Assembly: GCA_000611775.1 (NCBI GenBank)
Contig: KK106981.1
Coordinates: 186,001 to 250,000 of the forward strand
Length of the DNA: 64,000 bases
From: Umbilicaria muhlenbergii
Taxonomy: Eukaryota > Ascomycota > Lecanoromycetes > Umbilicariales > Umbilicariaceae
Direction: 5' to 3'
Shown: positions 34,506 to 46,133 of the stretch, piece by piece
How the letters are laid out: every line of letters starts with the position of its first letter
Position numbering within the stretch: position 1 is the stretch's first letter
Notes under the pieces: generated by a model
What the model saw: the letters and a program-made list of their open reading frames with translations, nothing else
The model's database searches: none
What the model was told of the DNA's origin: nothing
Program-made: the position numbers and the translations under genes

Positions 34506-35955
34506 TTTGCAGAGTAAACGTAAGAGCTGAGTTCGAGGATCGATTTGGTATTGTGTATGGTAGACAATATCGAGTTGCGTGTAGAAGTAGTTGTGTATGG
34601 TGTAAAAGAGGAACAATGCACCTACGGCGCGTTATGAAGAAGTGGATGAAAGTAGAGATGAATGTTACTTGTGGAAGAACCGCTTAATGAATTCATCCGT
34701 CAATGCCGTTAACACTTATTAACTGCTCGTGTGAGCATCAGTGGTTACTGTATCTACTCCTTTCCTCAAAAAAGTGGCCACTGCACTATGCCACTTGGTC
34801 TGCCGTCTTCGAAAGTATCACTGAAAGCTCGCAAGAGTTCTGCCTAGTATTAGAACCTCCGTCTATGCATCAATGATACCTAATGATGCATTTCATAAGC
34901 TGATGCTTCACTAATTAGTATGCTGCAGCTCGCGTTCAGAGCAACAACAGGACCCTCAGGTTTTCGAGACTTTTCGTATGCCGCCACTGTCGTCAAATAA
35001 ATTGAATATCAGTAACATGATCAATGATGTCTTTCTCTGCGCTGTTATTGTCTTGATTATCACCATTCAAGGAATGATCATGGTCTTTTGAAAAGGACTG
35101 GAAAATGAGAATGATGAAGACCACACTTAATGAAAGGATGAATAGAAAGATCTATAAGCTATAAATCATGAAGTTGACTGCTGTCAACTAACAATACTGA
35201 TAGTACTGAATGTGACGATCGGTGGCAGCAGCTTTCTGAGCTAATAAAAGTGTTATAGCCATGGTGTGAAGAACGACAAGAATATTATGAAGGTTTCTAG
35301 TACGTGATATATGCTTATAGCATATTGACGTAGCTGAGAGATGTTAGTAAAGTCGAGGTAAACTGCACACTTGGTTTCATTTTCTTAGCACCTAAAAAAT
35401 GAAGTTATATTGTTAACATCACTGACTCACTATACTAACGACTGAGGGCTGGCGAAAATTATAGGTGAATCAGGATAAGATGCAACGGCATCATGACCAG
35501 GTGTGTAACGTCCTCAATTGCTGCTTCAGGACAACCTATGTGAGAAGCATGAAACATCCATTCATGGAAAATGTATTTTTACTAGGACTCTGAGTTCGCG
35601 GAAGCGTGAAATTGACGCTCTAGTCTGCGTGGATCTGTGGAGATTTCGGATCCGATGTGCTCCCCAGCTGTTGTTGCGGTTTCCATGACCTTCGTTGGTG
35701 ACATCAACTTGCCTTTGGATGACGTCGCATGGATCGTCAGCGTTGAAGTGTGTGTGATCCATATGAATATGATACTTTCAGATCCCACTTATGATTCTGC
35801 CTGCTGTGCTATTGCCTAGACTCGATTAAATTCCAGGCTTGCAATTTCGTCAAACAAGAAGATGCTGAAGGCCGGGGTGGTGTCAGTCTGACGTAAAGTC
35901 ATGCCTCGTCCTTGTTCAAGAGGCTGTCGGTGCTGGGTTGCTCTGCTCGGAGTAC
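34506..35955. other. AT-rich gene-free stretch
   Basis: Dense in TA/AT/CA/TG dinucleotides and stops in all frames, with repeated ATGAT/GATCA words; the composition is what RIP leaves behind. No gene seen. Confidence 0.45.
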
Positions 35956-36063
35956 ATCAAACGCATGCTACAAATCAAACGCATGCTACAAATCAAACGC
36001 ATGCTACAAATCAAACGCATGCTACAAATCAAACGCATGCTACAAATCAAACGCATGCTACAA
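35956..36063. repeat. 18-bp minisatellite, six perfect copies
   Basis: Six exact head-to-tail copies of ATCAAACGCATGCTACAA (35956, 35974, 35992, 36010, 36028, 36046). Each contains the palindrome GCATGC. As 18 is a multiple of three, all frames stay open and would encode hexapeptide repeats (NQTHAT or QIKRML), but the flanks give no support for a gene. Perfect identity implies recent expansion. Confidence 0.95.
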
Positions 36064-38293
36064 AGAGCGTGCAAATGTCGAGTGGTGTCGTCCGGAAGGC
36101 GTGGGGTGATTCACTTGATAACAGATGCTGTGCCCTTCGTAGAGTGTAGAAACTGAGGAGTTATAGTGTGGCGGTAATTGAGAATCGTGAGAGCGTGCTA
36201 TTTTCAGAAGGACCAGAGGGAGAGAAGAGAGAACAAGTAATAAGGTACATGCAGCGGCAAATGTATGCGATGATGTAGTGTAAAACCAGGACGCATCTCC
36301 CAGTTCAAGACAAAGAGCCTAATCTCCTTTGCGCATCGATTTGACGCTTTGTATAGAGACTGATGATCACAAAAAGTAATCCTTCGCTATGTAGTCAATA
36401 TGCCGTCTGTATGAGTCGCCAGTAATGAACATTCGATGAGAGTCATTGTCTCTTGATAATTTCTATCTCGTATTCGTTTCCCTCCCCAAACTACACCTTA
36501 TCTCCCTGCTAAGTTCTACGCTATCTTTGCCTAACGGCGTACCTTTTACCTTGGTACCTAATATCGAGCTGAGATCTCTCAGGCATACTATTCCACAGTA
36601 TCCGTTTCTCGGCCAGGATTGCAGAGACGTACTTTCGATGGTGCTAGTAGAAAGTGTGGCTCAATAGAGTTCTAGTGTGTTCACTAGCGTTCCAGTCTTC
36701 CTCGACCATGGTTCAGGCAAAGCCTGAGACAATGAAATAGGATCGATGACTCCTGGGACTAACACTAAATCACCCCTATCCACATGCGCTTTGGGGGCGC
36801 GGGTAGCCAACTTTGGTGGGAGACTCCAGCTTCTTCAGTTCCTGGGTTCTTGAAGAGATGGCCTGCGCTTGGACGCCCATTGACTGTGGGACAAAGTGCG
36901 CTGCGGTTCAACCATTCATCCCAGAGAAAATTTTGTAGAACGGAGAACCACAGCAAGGTTTTGTCTGATGAGTCGATAAAAAAGGTGCTACCACCTCTTC
37001 TCTGACAAGGCTTCAGTTTTTCAAATAATCAGACAAATCTCTTGTGGAGGTGACGCAGCGTCGTCGTGACTGAGAGTAACCAATACTCAAGAGCCAAGGG
37101 ACAATCAAGTTCCAGAAGAAATGGCTCGACTTCTCTCGCTCGAGCAACTATGATCCGTGGCTGCTCTCTTGCTTAGAATACTTTGTATAGATCTCTGGGA
37201 TATCGCAGACTGATGTGGTGCAGCCTGTGCGCAGCTAATTGGCTCTTTGGCCTTCGTCACGGGAACTATATAGAGCCCTTAGACGAGTAAACTTTAGGGC
37301 CTTGACATTCGTAGTAACAAAAAAAAGAGGATGAAGATGATATCATAGATATAAACAAATCTTAAAAGTCCAAGTGTACTGATGCAAACTGAATTGGTTC
37401 ACCAAACTCTTGAATGAGGCTTTCTTGTGGATTAGTACGCTCAGATCACCGCGCTTCTGTCATCTCCCCCTTCAAAGTTGTAAATAAATTTTCGCATAAG
37501 TGGGTAGCCAAACGTGACAGTCTCACTACATTGACAAGCAGCTTGTGACATTGCGAGATTGATTATGAAGAGTTTTGACGGGTGCTATTGATTCGACGAG
37601 AGATAATCGGCAGTAATCGCCAACTCTATGCACCCTCTTAGTTTGTTAACGATGGAGGTCCTCCGCCGACTCTGACGAAGAGCTATGCAGCATGGAGTAC
37701 TGTCCTTCGAGGTTCGTAAGTTTTGACGAAATCCCGCTTGAAGTTGCCAACACAGGCTCTTGAGAGTCCTACGATATAATAAGCCTTTGCTGTTTCCCTT
37801 CGAGAAGGAATTCCCGGAAAGACAAGCGTGACTAATGGCAAAGCGTGGCGACAACCAGGATTTTCCGCCCACAGAAGCAAAGCTGGCAAGGGCGGCGCAT
37901 CATCGTCGTTATGAGAGCTCAACGAAGGTCTCAACGGCGGCAACGAAGAATGCCCAACAGTACTCAGAACATAGATGCTCAACAGGCCAGCTTAAGCTGA
38001 AACAGCCATGGCATGCAAGTTGAATGCCAAAGAAACGCTGTGCAGACACTAGGGAAGAAAAACCTACAGTGGAGCGCATAACATCCGGAATTCCTTCCAG
38101 AGCATGCATGAGCGATCTGGGTCTGCGCTGACAACTGAAGTATACCAACTTCAAGCCAACTCTTGAGTTTCGACCGGTCCCTGAAACGCTCAGCATTGAT
38201 GAGGTGCACCTCCACCGGTTTCACATAGCGGTCTGCCCGTCTCTTTAACCTCGCCTCGTCTCATTCATCGGAGTCCCCATGGAAAGCCGATTA
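36064..38293. other. gene-poor stretch
   Basis: Short frames only (e.g. 36784-37005 plus, 37585-37872 minus). No family recognised, no RNA gene seen. Confidence 0.4.
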
Positions 38294-38644
38294 TTATCGT
38301 TGAATTTGCCCTTGAAAGGGAAACGGTTGAAATGAAAAAGTAGTAGAGCCCTCGCTTGCGTCAAGGACGGCGGTGATCTTGATTGCTTGAGGCGCGTATC
38401 TTGGAAAGGGGTTGCCTTCAAAGTGCGCACAGGGCAGAGACCAGGATTCGGCATCATCGATGGCTACTTCCAACGTTCTCTTTTCTGTCATTCGTCGTAC
38501 ATGATCCTTGTCATTGTACTTGATCGTGTAATCTGGGCTCCAGCCAAGATCGCTCTTCAAGAGGTACCAAGCGCGAATCGAGAGAGCGTACTCTGCCTCA
38601 CTGTTAGTATACCTGAACGTAGGAAACGCCGCAGAGTCACCCAC
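38294..38644 (-). pseudogene. coding-like fragment, family unknown
   Basis: The minus-strand frame has protein-like composition (SNSEA-type start YTNSEAEYALSIRAWYLLKS, then DDAESWSLPCAHFEGNPFPR) but ends abruptly and has no clear start. It lies directly downstream of the decayed SNF2 helicase domain on the same strand and could be its tail or a separate relic. Confidence 0.3.
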
Positions 38645-39071
38645 TTCAAACTGTCACTAGAGTCATTTTAGCTATTGCGAAGCATTCTCAGTATAGAAGC
38701 AGCCTACAGATACTCTCACGATCTTGCCCACGAGTTGTTTTGGAGTACCAGAGGGTTGTCAGCAACCCGATCGCGGACCTTTGGAAACAAACGCAGGGTC
38801 TGCTCAGGAGTTGGCTGTTCACAGCATCCGTTGCAGAATGGTTTCAAACAGATAAACAACACATCATGCGCAGGAATAATGTTCGACTGACCAAGGTATA
38901 GAGTCTAGCGCTTGCGCATACTATCAGCTTCGTGAAATCAGTTGCCTGCTCAGTCTTGAAAACCTTCGACCTTGGAGTCAGGAAATTCCGACAATAGCGG
39001 CAATTTTGGCTGGCAAGTCTTCCTGCGTCGCGCTATGTCTGACCGAGAATGAATCTTTAGTGTTCTTACAG

Positions 39072-41414
39072 TCAGAATGGCTCGCTTGAGATGGGGTTTC
39101 TCATTTGTGGAGTTGTATTTCCTGTCTGAGGGAGGGAATTCGCTGGATGCTCGTTACCTCCAGCTGCGGGCGGCGATAAAGACTTTAACTGAAACTTGGT
39201 GTTCGCAGCACCTGCCATGTCCAGAAAGATCATGTGGTAACCAGCTTCCTGGAGGCTGACCGATGCGCAGAGAAGTGACCAGAATCTGCGACGAGTGGTC
39301 AGGGTCATTGAATTGGCGGACTACAGCCTTAAATTCTGACAGAGCATGGACAGAACGAAGATTTAGGACGTTGAATCCGATGTTTGTGAGAAAGTAGGCT
39401 ATGTTCCACTCACTGAACCTGAAGTTTGGTGTGGCTTAGCAACTCGCGGCCTCTCTCCACCTGCAGAAAGTGTGTATGTATTGAGTTATGTTGTATAATA
39501 TAGAAAAGATCGAAATGGCATTCCAGGTCAGGCATCTCGAGTAAGTACCACATTTGCAGTTCTGGAAAATAACTCTCAATCAGTAGTATATGAAACATGG
39601 AGCTTTTCAGTTAAGAAAGTATTCTTGCACTAGCAGCAGCATTGTTTAAGCTAGCTGTATCCCGAACATTCAGACTCGTATTGGGTAGAATAATAGATAG
39701 AGTCGCCAGAGCCTCAAGGTCATGAGCCTTAATTGAGAAGTGAATAACCTGGATTAATTATTCTGATTGATGCTAAGGGGTCGTTAGCGTGAAACTCTTT
39801 AAGTACTGTTAAGATTGGCGTGATAGTTTGGTTGTGCCATCTTGGTGTCAAGCAGCACAATCTCATCTGGTTTAGAAAGCATATTAACCATTTCCCTGGA
39901 GCTGTGGGAAGCACGACAAAGCAGCAAATACCCGACACATTGTTATCCAGTGCCAATTGCGTCCACTTCATCTTCCTCAAGGTATAGCAACGAGCTGTAC
40001 CACTTCAACATTAATAAATTGATGCTTTACGACAAAGCTCGAATAATAAATGAGGTATTGTAAAATGGAAGAGCCAGATATGAATAGTCTTGGTTGGTGA
40101 ACGCACCTGTGGTGTTGCTCCTTGGATGAACTTGTGGTTTCTCTATAGCCTTCAATTACCTGAGCCATCGTAACGACCCAGCTGACATATCCACGTTGCT
40201 GGCGTGAATTATTATTGCCAGCGAGGGCAACCGTCTCTCGCATCTCGTTGTTTCGCTCACCGGCGCTGAGCGAATCATGTTTCGCAACATGGTGACAGAT
40301 AAAATCGGACTGCGAAATCGTTGAATTAGTTTTCAAGACGACTCCGACCCCCTTGGCCTGACTCTTCCCCAAGGCCTTTAGGGGACCCATAGCGATTGGA
40401 GAGGCTGTCATTAGATCTCTTAGTTGCGCGGTGTCCTCAAAAAGATGTGCTAACGGCGCGAGTATTACTTTATTGCCTGCGGTTTCTGTATCTGCTCTAC
40501 TCTTGCCAGTCTCATATCTTCAATGCCTCGGTTGCGCTCACTGGATGTGGCTACCATGCCGCTATGGCGGGCTATGCCTATAACTGCTGTAGTATACACT
40601 GGAGTTTAAGTTAACGACAAGGCTAGCATAGCAAGTGCTAGACGGGATGCTGAGACAAGCCCGGAACGCTCCGTGTGAAGCCACTGGTGAAATCAGGAAT
40701 GACAGCGCAAGCCAATCCGATCCAGGATGTCTGCGAAGGAGTCGTTCAATTCCACAACTTCTTTGTTTCTTCAATAAAACTTGGCAAAGACCAAATTGCT
40801 CCGTATCGGCATTAGATCATAATAGATGCGAAAATCGTATCAGTGAATTAGGAAGAAGTCTCGACTCTCGAGAACCCAGGTCAACCAAACAGTGGACGCA
40901 ATGCACAGACAAGAGCATTGAAAGTGCACACAAGCCGAAGGATAGAATGCAAAATACCTCTCTTAATCCCTCCGTCCAACACGATTCACTCCTACACCGA
41001 CGAACTTGGCGCGCGACCTTGCAAAACTCGAGCATACGCTCTGCTTTCGTACTCTTCAGCTGGATCATGGTGATCCCCAGCTTCCGATCTCGAAAATCGT
41101 TGCTCACTTTGGCCATGACTGTCTTTCGCTCGGAACAACAGTTTCAATACTGTCTTACAAGTTCCATTCTGCACCCCCGATTTAAAGGTCTGGAGCACCG
41201 GGTGCAATTTATTGACAGGTGGTGCCATGTTCTGATCGTTTTTATGCCGATCTGGTAAAGGCGCTTGCCCAGATGACTCTCGTAGCAAGTCGATGACTCC
41301 AGCGACCTGGTGTTTGTAAAGCTGACAATGGAAAGCTCTCATGCGGTTTGCATCCAAACCTGCAATGTTGTTCAATCCTAGAACTGGGCCGCTTGTAACA
41401 TGGAAAACCAGCAA
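39072..41414 (-). pseudogene. decayed SNF2-family ATPase/helicase
   Basis: Two ends of a SNF2 protein are readable on the minus strand. Near 41,340-41,100 the start of the ATPase domain appears: CQLYKHQVAGVIDLLRESSG, NMAPPVNKLHPVLQTFKSGV, then a corrupted motif I region (GTCKTVLKLLFRAKD where DxGxGKT is expected). Near 39,390-39,120 the helicase C domain appears: NIGFNVLNLRSVHALSEFKA, VVRQFNDPDHSSQILVTSLR and, one frame away, LQEAGYHMIFLDMAGAANTK. The frame shift inside helicase C, the lost Walker A residues and the AT-rich, stop-rich middle show it is broken. A separate open stretch at 39977-40411 (minus) lies between and was not identified. SNF2 subfamily cannot be fixed; it is not a copy of the SNF2 gene at 60-64 kb. 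Confidence 0.6.
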
Positions 41415-41417
41415 TCA

Positions 41418-42105
41418 ACAGCACCCAAACAACAGCGTAGAAGGCATAGACTGCCTGCTGCTGTATCGATAATAATCAACATCGATCTACCAAAGAGGAA
41501 AGCAGCGGATCAATACTAAACAACCTCGATCTCGCAAAGAAAAAAAACAAGCCCCTCTCGCTGGGTGATATTCAGCTAGACACCAGCTTCCACACAGCTG
41601 GTAACGTCTGAAACTTTGGAGGCGTACGCGAGCATCTCAGCAGTGTCATGAGAGTGTCTGCGCTCGCATGTGCTGAAGAACTTTGACGTAGCGGGCAAAT
41701 AACCAGTCGTTGGCAGTCTGTTCGTCCATGGCTTCTTCTGCACAGTCGTCGAGAGCCCACAAAAATGTATTGAAAGCTGCTGCTTGCTTTTCAGGCGCAC
41801 AGCATTCCAAAAGAGGTTTGGACGATGCAGACAGCAGTCCACACTCCACAGCACCAAAGTACAGGACAGAATGGACTGCCTGCTGCTATATCGATAACAA
41901 ATAATCAATGGCTTCAGTTCTGCAAACGGATATAATTGCCGAAAGCTTGAAATGATGTATTGAAAGCTACTGTTTGTTTCTCAGGCGCGCAGTGTTCCAA
42001 GCAATGCCTGGATGATCCAGCCAATAGTCCGATGAGGTACGCTTGCTAGTCTTGCCGTGCTAAATCGTTTTCAGTATCAGATTCGTCCGTGGCTTCTGTT
42101 TCGAT
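41418..42105. repeat. degenerate local duplications
   Basis: Segment 41764-41843 (ATGTATTGAAAGCTGCTGCT...) recurs at 41955-42033 (ATGTATTGAAAGCTACTGTT...), about 190 bp apart, differing mainly by C/T and G/A changes. A second pair, CAGCACCCAAACAACAGC...GACTGCCTGCTGCTGTATCG near 41418 and CAGCACCAAAGTACAGG...GACTGCCTGCTGCTATATCG near 41849, lies about 430 bp apart. On the minus strand 41576-41908 reads as a coding-like helical piece (PEKQAAAFNTFLWALDDCAE; NDWLFARYVKVLQHM), possibly an N-terminal part of the SNF2 relic. Confidence 0.6.
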
Positions 42106-42900
42106 TCAGCGTCATCTAATGTATGGCAGGTGCGTGAGGTTATCCGAATCGCATTGAATCGCATTTCCCATGTTTTTGTCTTGGAACATAAAGGACGGCC
42201 ATGTCATGATGGAGGCCTGTACCGGCTATTGCTGCTGGTTAGTATCTTTTCTGGTATACTGCTTGGCTAGTATTTTCGCGTGCCATGAACTGATCTTTGA
42301 TAGCGGCATCCAGGGCGTACTGCAGGGTGTACTCGTCTTAAAATGGTTTGATAAAACGTGGGCTTGATGGATGATGTGTGCTTCGTGGATTGTCGCTGAG
42401 CGGTCCAGCGGATTGCTCGGCGTGTAGTTTACTAGGCCTTGTAATTCTCCAGATGAGTCGGAGCAAGCGCACCACAAAGCTTTGCTGCATCGAATGAGTG
42501 GCTTTCGTCGCTTGCATCTTTAAAAGCTACAAATGCTTGCAGATTAGTATGTGCCCCTTTACTGGGCTGGCCTATTAGTCATCTAAAACGTCGATGTCGT
42601 CGACGTGCCTGTTTAGAAAGGCATTGTGTGCTCTGTAGGGATGACAAAGCCCCAGAATGTAATGAGCTGAATGACCGTGGCACCGTAGTACAAATATACA
42701 GATTGAAAAGTAAGCTTCGCAGAACCAAATAAGTCGAATGGACGTGGAAAGACTGGCGTAGAGCCACACCACGACGACCCTCAAATCGATATATATAAAC
42801 GAACACGAATCTCTGAGATAAGACGTCGTAAGAGACTATGGTATGTAAAAAGGACGGTTTGCTTGGGCTGTCAGCGGTTTAAATATTCAAGGACCCCACC
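42106..42900. other. intergenic, no gene seen
   Basis: No open frame with family character on either strand. Confidence 0.4.
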
Positions 42901-43440
42901 CTCTAGCAAAAATTCGCAATTCTCCTTCACCAGACACGGGAATTGCATTTCGCGTTCTCGGACTTCCGAACAAAGCCGGACGAAGCGGTGAATAGAGAAG
43001 AATAATTGCATGTGAGCGCTGTGAAGCCAGGCGGGAAGATTGCAGTGAAGCAGGCTCAAATGGGGTCATGGGAAAAAGAGGGATTTAATGACCTTCGAGG
43101 GGTTTAGTCGCCCTTGAGGAGACTTGAGGAAATAGCGGCTGTCCTAGAAAGCATAGAACACCAACTGGCAGATATAGGAGTAGGGAGAACCCAGAAGATT
43201 TCCGCAGAAATTGCAAGACGGGCCAGTAAGCAAACATCACAATTGTCCTTTACCAGACATGGCAACTTCATTCCTCGTGACTCGGACGACCGACCAAGGC
43301 TGAACGAAGCTGTGAATGCAAAGGAAACAAGTGCATGTAAGCACTGTGAAGCCAAGCAGGAAGACTGTACTGACTGCAGTGAAGCAGGCCCAAATTGGGT
43401 CATGGGAGCACAGGGAGTGCAGGTAGTTTCGGGAGGGTCA
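42901..43440. repeat. diverged tandem duplication, period about 320 bp
   Basis: 42905-43080 and 43225-43440 share long blocks in the same orientation: CACAATTGTCCTTTACCAGA vs CGCAATTCTCCTTCACCAGA, then CACGGGAATTGCATT vs CATGGCAACTTCATT, then GAAGCCAGGCGGGAAGAT vs GAAGCCAAGCAGGAAGAC, then GCAGTGAAGCAGGC followed by CAAATGGGGTCATGGG vs CAAATTGGGTCATGGG. Most differences are transitions. Confidence 0.6.
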
Positions 43441-43464
43441 TTCACCCAGAAGGTGGCTTGGTGA
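43114..43464 (+). CDS. hypothetical short protein in the right copy of a duplication
   Basis: Open frame of 116 residues with coding-like content: a helical start (LEEIAAVLESIEHQLADIGV), a charged middle and a Cys cluster CKHCEAKQEDCTDC resembling a small metal-binding site. The left copy of the duplication lacks an open frame, so this is probably the last piece of a degenerate gene. No family recognised. Confidence 0.3.
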   Translation: MRRLEEIAAVLESIEHQLADIGVGRTQKISAEIARRASKQTSQLSFTRHGNFIPRDSDDRPRLNEAVNAKETSACKHCEAKQEDCTDCSEAGPNWVMGAQGVQVVSGGSFTQKVAW

Positions 43465-43596
43465 CATGGCGGCTGCCGCAGTAAGCAGAGAACATGGATG
43501 ATTGGTCCAACAAAGAAGTAAGAAGAGGCCTGGGCGACTTCAATACGGATCGTAAGTCAAGCAGTAATCAAAAACAACGCCATCCAACCACCTGGC

Positions 43597-45460
43597 CTAA
43601 GCTAGCGCACCCATCGGATCCCACAAAGGCAACCTGGATAAGTTGGATTAGGTTCGGTCAGTCGGTGCAGCATCGACATGACTTACATCTTCGGCTCCTT
43701 CTTCAAGACACTGCGGATCTCCTTCGATACGAACCTAAAAAACCGTTAGCCCAGTCCAATCTCCTATTTGCCACTATCAAGACCGCAAAAGGACATACCT
43801 CGGATCCACAACAGCCTGATAGACAAACTCATCCATCCATCGGTCACTCATGACGAACCAGCCTTCCGTTCCCGCCGCTTCTCCCCAGCTGTTCTGCACC
43901 CGCCACCTAACAGGCTTCCCATCGACGACATGCACAGCCGTCAAGACCATAGCATGAGTCATCTGGCTCTCGCCAGTCATGAGCCGTTGGGCTTTCGATA
44001 ACCCGAGACGGATATTGAAGCCAAGCTCGTAGTCGATGAGACCGGTATCCATAATGCCAGATGAGGAGTTGCTAAACTTGCCGACGTCGCTGCCGAAGAA
44101 GATGGGAAGACCGGAGCGAAGCATGGCAATGCAGGCGGTTTTCATGGTCTGTATAGACTTCATTAGATGCCTGAAAGATAGGTAGCGATAGTAGTACACA
44201 CCTCCATATCCACATTTACGTAGCGAATACCTCGGAGCCCGACAACATTCCCCAGTCTACTTACGCTAAGGAGCTCGTTATACTTGTTTCTCGGATCATT
44301 GACTAAACTAAAAACCTCGTTGATGTCAGTCCCAGAGTTGGCTCTGACACTCTCGCTGTTCGAGAGTTCCCGGGCGAACTTGAGTGGAGTAGTCTTGACG
44401 CTCTGGAATTTGTCATTCTTGTCGTAGTACTCCCATGTGAACTCTTTGTTGGGATTTGGCGGCGGTCCGAGCATCAGTGTCAAGATCAAGTGAATTTCTC
44501 GCAGCATCTTCTCTTTGACGCTTCCGAGGGAAGACCTGGCGTTGACAGATTTGGCAGCAAGTCGGCGAAGTTCGAGGGCGTCTTCGCGGAGCTTTGTGGT
44601 AATGAGGGAACCCATTGCTGACGAGTTCATAGCATTGAAAGAATCTGGATATAGTGTTTGCGGAACCTGTTCAAGATGTCAAAACCTTGCATCTCTATTA
44701 CAGCCTGTTGTTAAGGGGCTCGGGGACTTACCAGACCGTACTTCTCCACCAGATTCGCAGCCATGTCCCACTGCCCGCCATCGCCTACTGGAGAAGCTAG
44801 CAGTGTTTGCACCAGTCTCCCCTCCAAGTCATCACCCGCTGTGTCTAGAATTTGCTCCAAGAAATAGTTTGCCTTTTCGAGTTTATCCCAGTAGAACAGG
44901 TATGCTTGGCTGAGCTGGAAGGCCTTGAGATTATGCTTCCGCATGATGGCTACACGAAAGACGTTCGTGGCTGCGAAGAGCCAGCATCGTCCTGAAGAGC
45001 GCTGGTTTGTGATAGGATTACCTTCGAGCGGAATCTTGATGTTGAAGTTCTGAGTATCCTTGATTGCCGCTGAGCGCTGGGTTAAAATCGCTTTGGGGTC
45101 GTTGGAAGAGAGCGCAGAGAGCGCCAGGCGGTTCGGTTCGGATGTCAGCTGCTGATGCGAAGGGTCGATCGGGAGATGAGATTACCTTGGGATCCTCCAT
45201 GAGCTCTTTCTCCCACTGCTCGGCCGTACTGATAGATACAGTAGAAGAGCAGGGCGAATATTGAGGTGCTACATGCATATGTTAGCAGCGAACCCTTCAA
45301 AACTTGTACGAGATCCCGATGATTTACGTTGTTGTCCTTCAACGTAGACATAGCCCTTCTCGAGCTCGTTTCGAGTCTCCTTCACCTCCATCGCGCGAAG
45401 CCGTTCGGCAAGCTTCTCGCCAACGGCAGGCTCAGGCAGCTTCGACTGTGATGACCCCAT
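43597..45460 (-). CDS. lap3: bleomycin hydrolase (cysteine aminopeptidase, papain family C1B)
   Basis: Cytosolic homocysteine-thiolactonase/aminopeptidase of the LAP3/BLH1 family, forming hexameric barrels in known members. Seven exons fit by phase: 45460..45328, 45268..45186, 45148..44732, 44666..44202, 44148..43799, 43734..43687, 43633..43597; about 510 residues. The catalytic triad is intact: Cys127 in NQRSSGRCWLFAATN, His431 in QMTHAMVLTAVHV, Asn452 in WRVQNSWGE. Other family blocks are AFQLSQAYLFYWDKLEKANY, GGQWDMAANLVEKYGLVPQ and the conserved C-terminal LPLWDPMGALA, which can act as a self-processing tail in the family. The short terminal exon (37 nt) was placed from that motif. The join into exon 5 (VDME-TMKTAC) has an alternative acceptor a few codons upstream. 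Confidence 0.96.
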
Positions 45461-46040
45461 GTCTTCTCAAAGCGCCCCTTGAACTTAGATGGACAGATGT
45501 AAGAGAGGAGAGGATAGATTTAGATATTCCGGACGAAGGAAGGATTGTTACCCAGCACCTGCTCGTGGTAAGGTGAGTCTACCTTGAGTCGTGGACGCGT
45601 GACAAGACACCTGGCCCTCGTCGAGCTGCCGAAAATAGCAGGGATCAGCTGCAAGCCTTATCTTATCGCATGTGGGGCCTTTCTTGGCGCTCTAGCCCCG
45701 CGGTTGCCAAGCTAAAAAGGGTTTATTATCACGGCGCGATTACTCTGAGGATTACATGTATCTTACTGGCTCTATTATTTCTTCCAAGGAAATGAAGAAT
45801 GGTTTCACTTTCTGCAACGAACGACTACAAGCATATCACTATGCCCGTGACAGAATCTTGGTTGAAAGAGGTTGATTTCATTAGCACCACAAGTACCTAA
45901 CCGCCAGCCTAACCCCCAAGACTCCAGTCCTCTCCGACCCCAGAAAGCAAAAAGCGAACAACCTCAACGACAACGGCGTTCTTCGCTGCGCAATCTACCG
46001 CCCTACAAGACTCGCATTTGCGGTTGACGTTCTTGGAAAG
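45461..46040. other. upstream region of lap3 and downstream of the small Cys-rich gene
   Basis: Should contain the lap3 promoter. On the minus strand, in the frame after the small gene's stop, NRKCESCRAVDCAAKN and a further helical stretch continue open to about 45915. This may be a further exon of the small gene. Confidence 0.4.
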
Positions 46041-46133
46041 TTACTTGACGAAAAGGCAGAAGCGGTCGCAGACTTGAGGAACTCCGTCCTTGGTGTGGCC
46101 GCACTTGTAGTTGGTCACTGTTTGCGAGCACAT
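46041..46133 (-). CDS. tiny Cys-rich protein
   Basis: A 30-residue frame, MCSQTVTNYKCGHTKDGVPQ then VCDRFCLFVK, with spaced Cys and a CGH motif resembling the short Cys/His-rich proteins common in filamentous fungi (MCxxxxxxYxCGH). The frame stays open upstream (QHQRPPP) back to an acceptor-like CTCTACAG, so a 5' exon is possible. A donor-like GTAACT overlaps the stop, so the protein could also continue (see the preceding entry). Function unknown; Cys spacing suggests a small metal-binding fold. Confidence 0.5.
   Translation of the reverse strand: MCSQTVTNYKCGHTKDGVPQVCDRFCLFVK

Noticed and set aside
35956-36063. CRISPR-like array
   Set aside because: Units are directly abutting with no spacers, and the genome is fungal; it is a minisatellite.
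40635-41258. 207-codon plus-strand frame
   Set aside because: Overlaps the minus-strand SNF2 ATPase relic, which has recognisable motifs; the plus frame has none.
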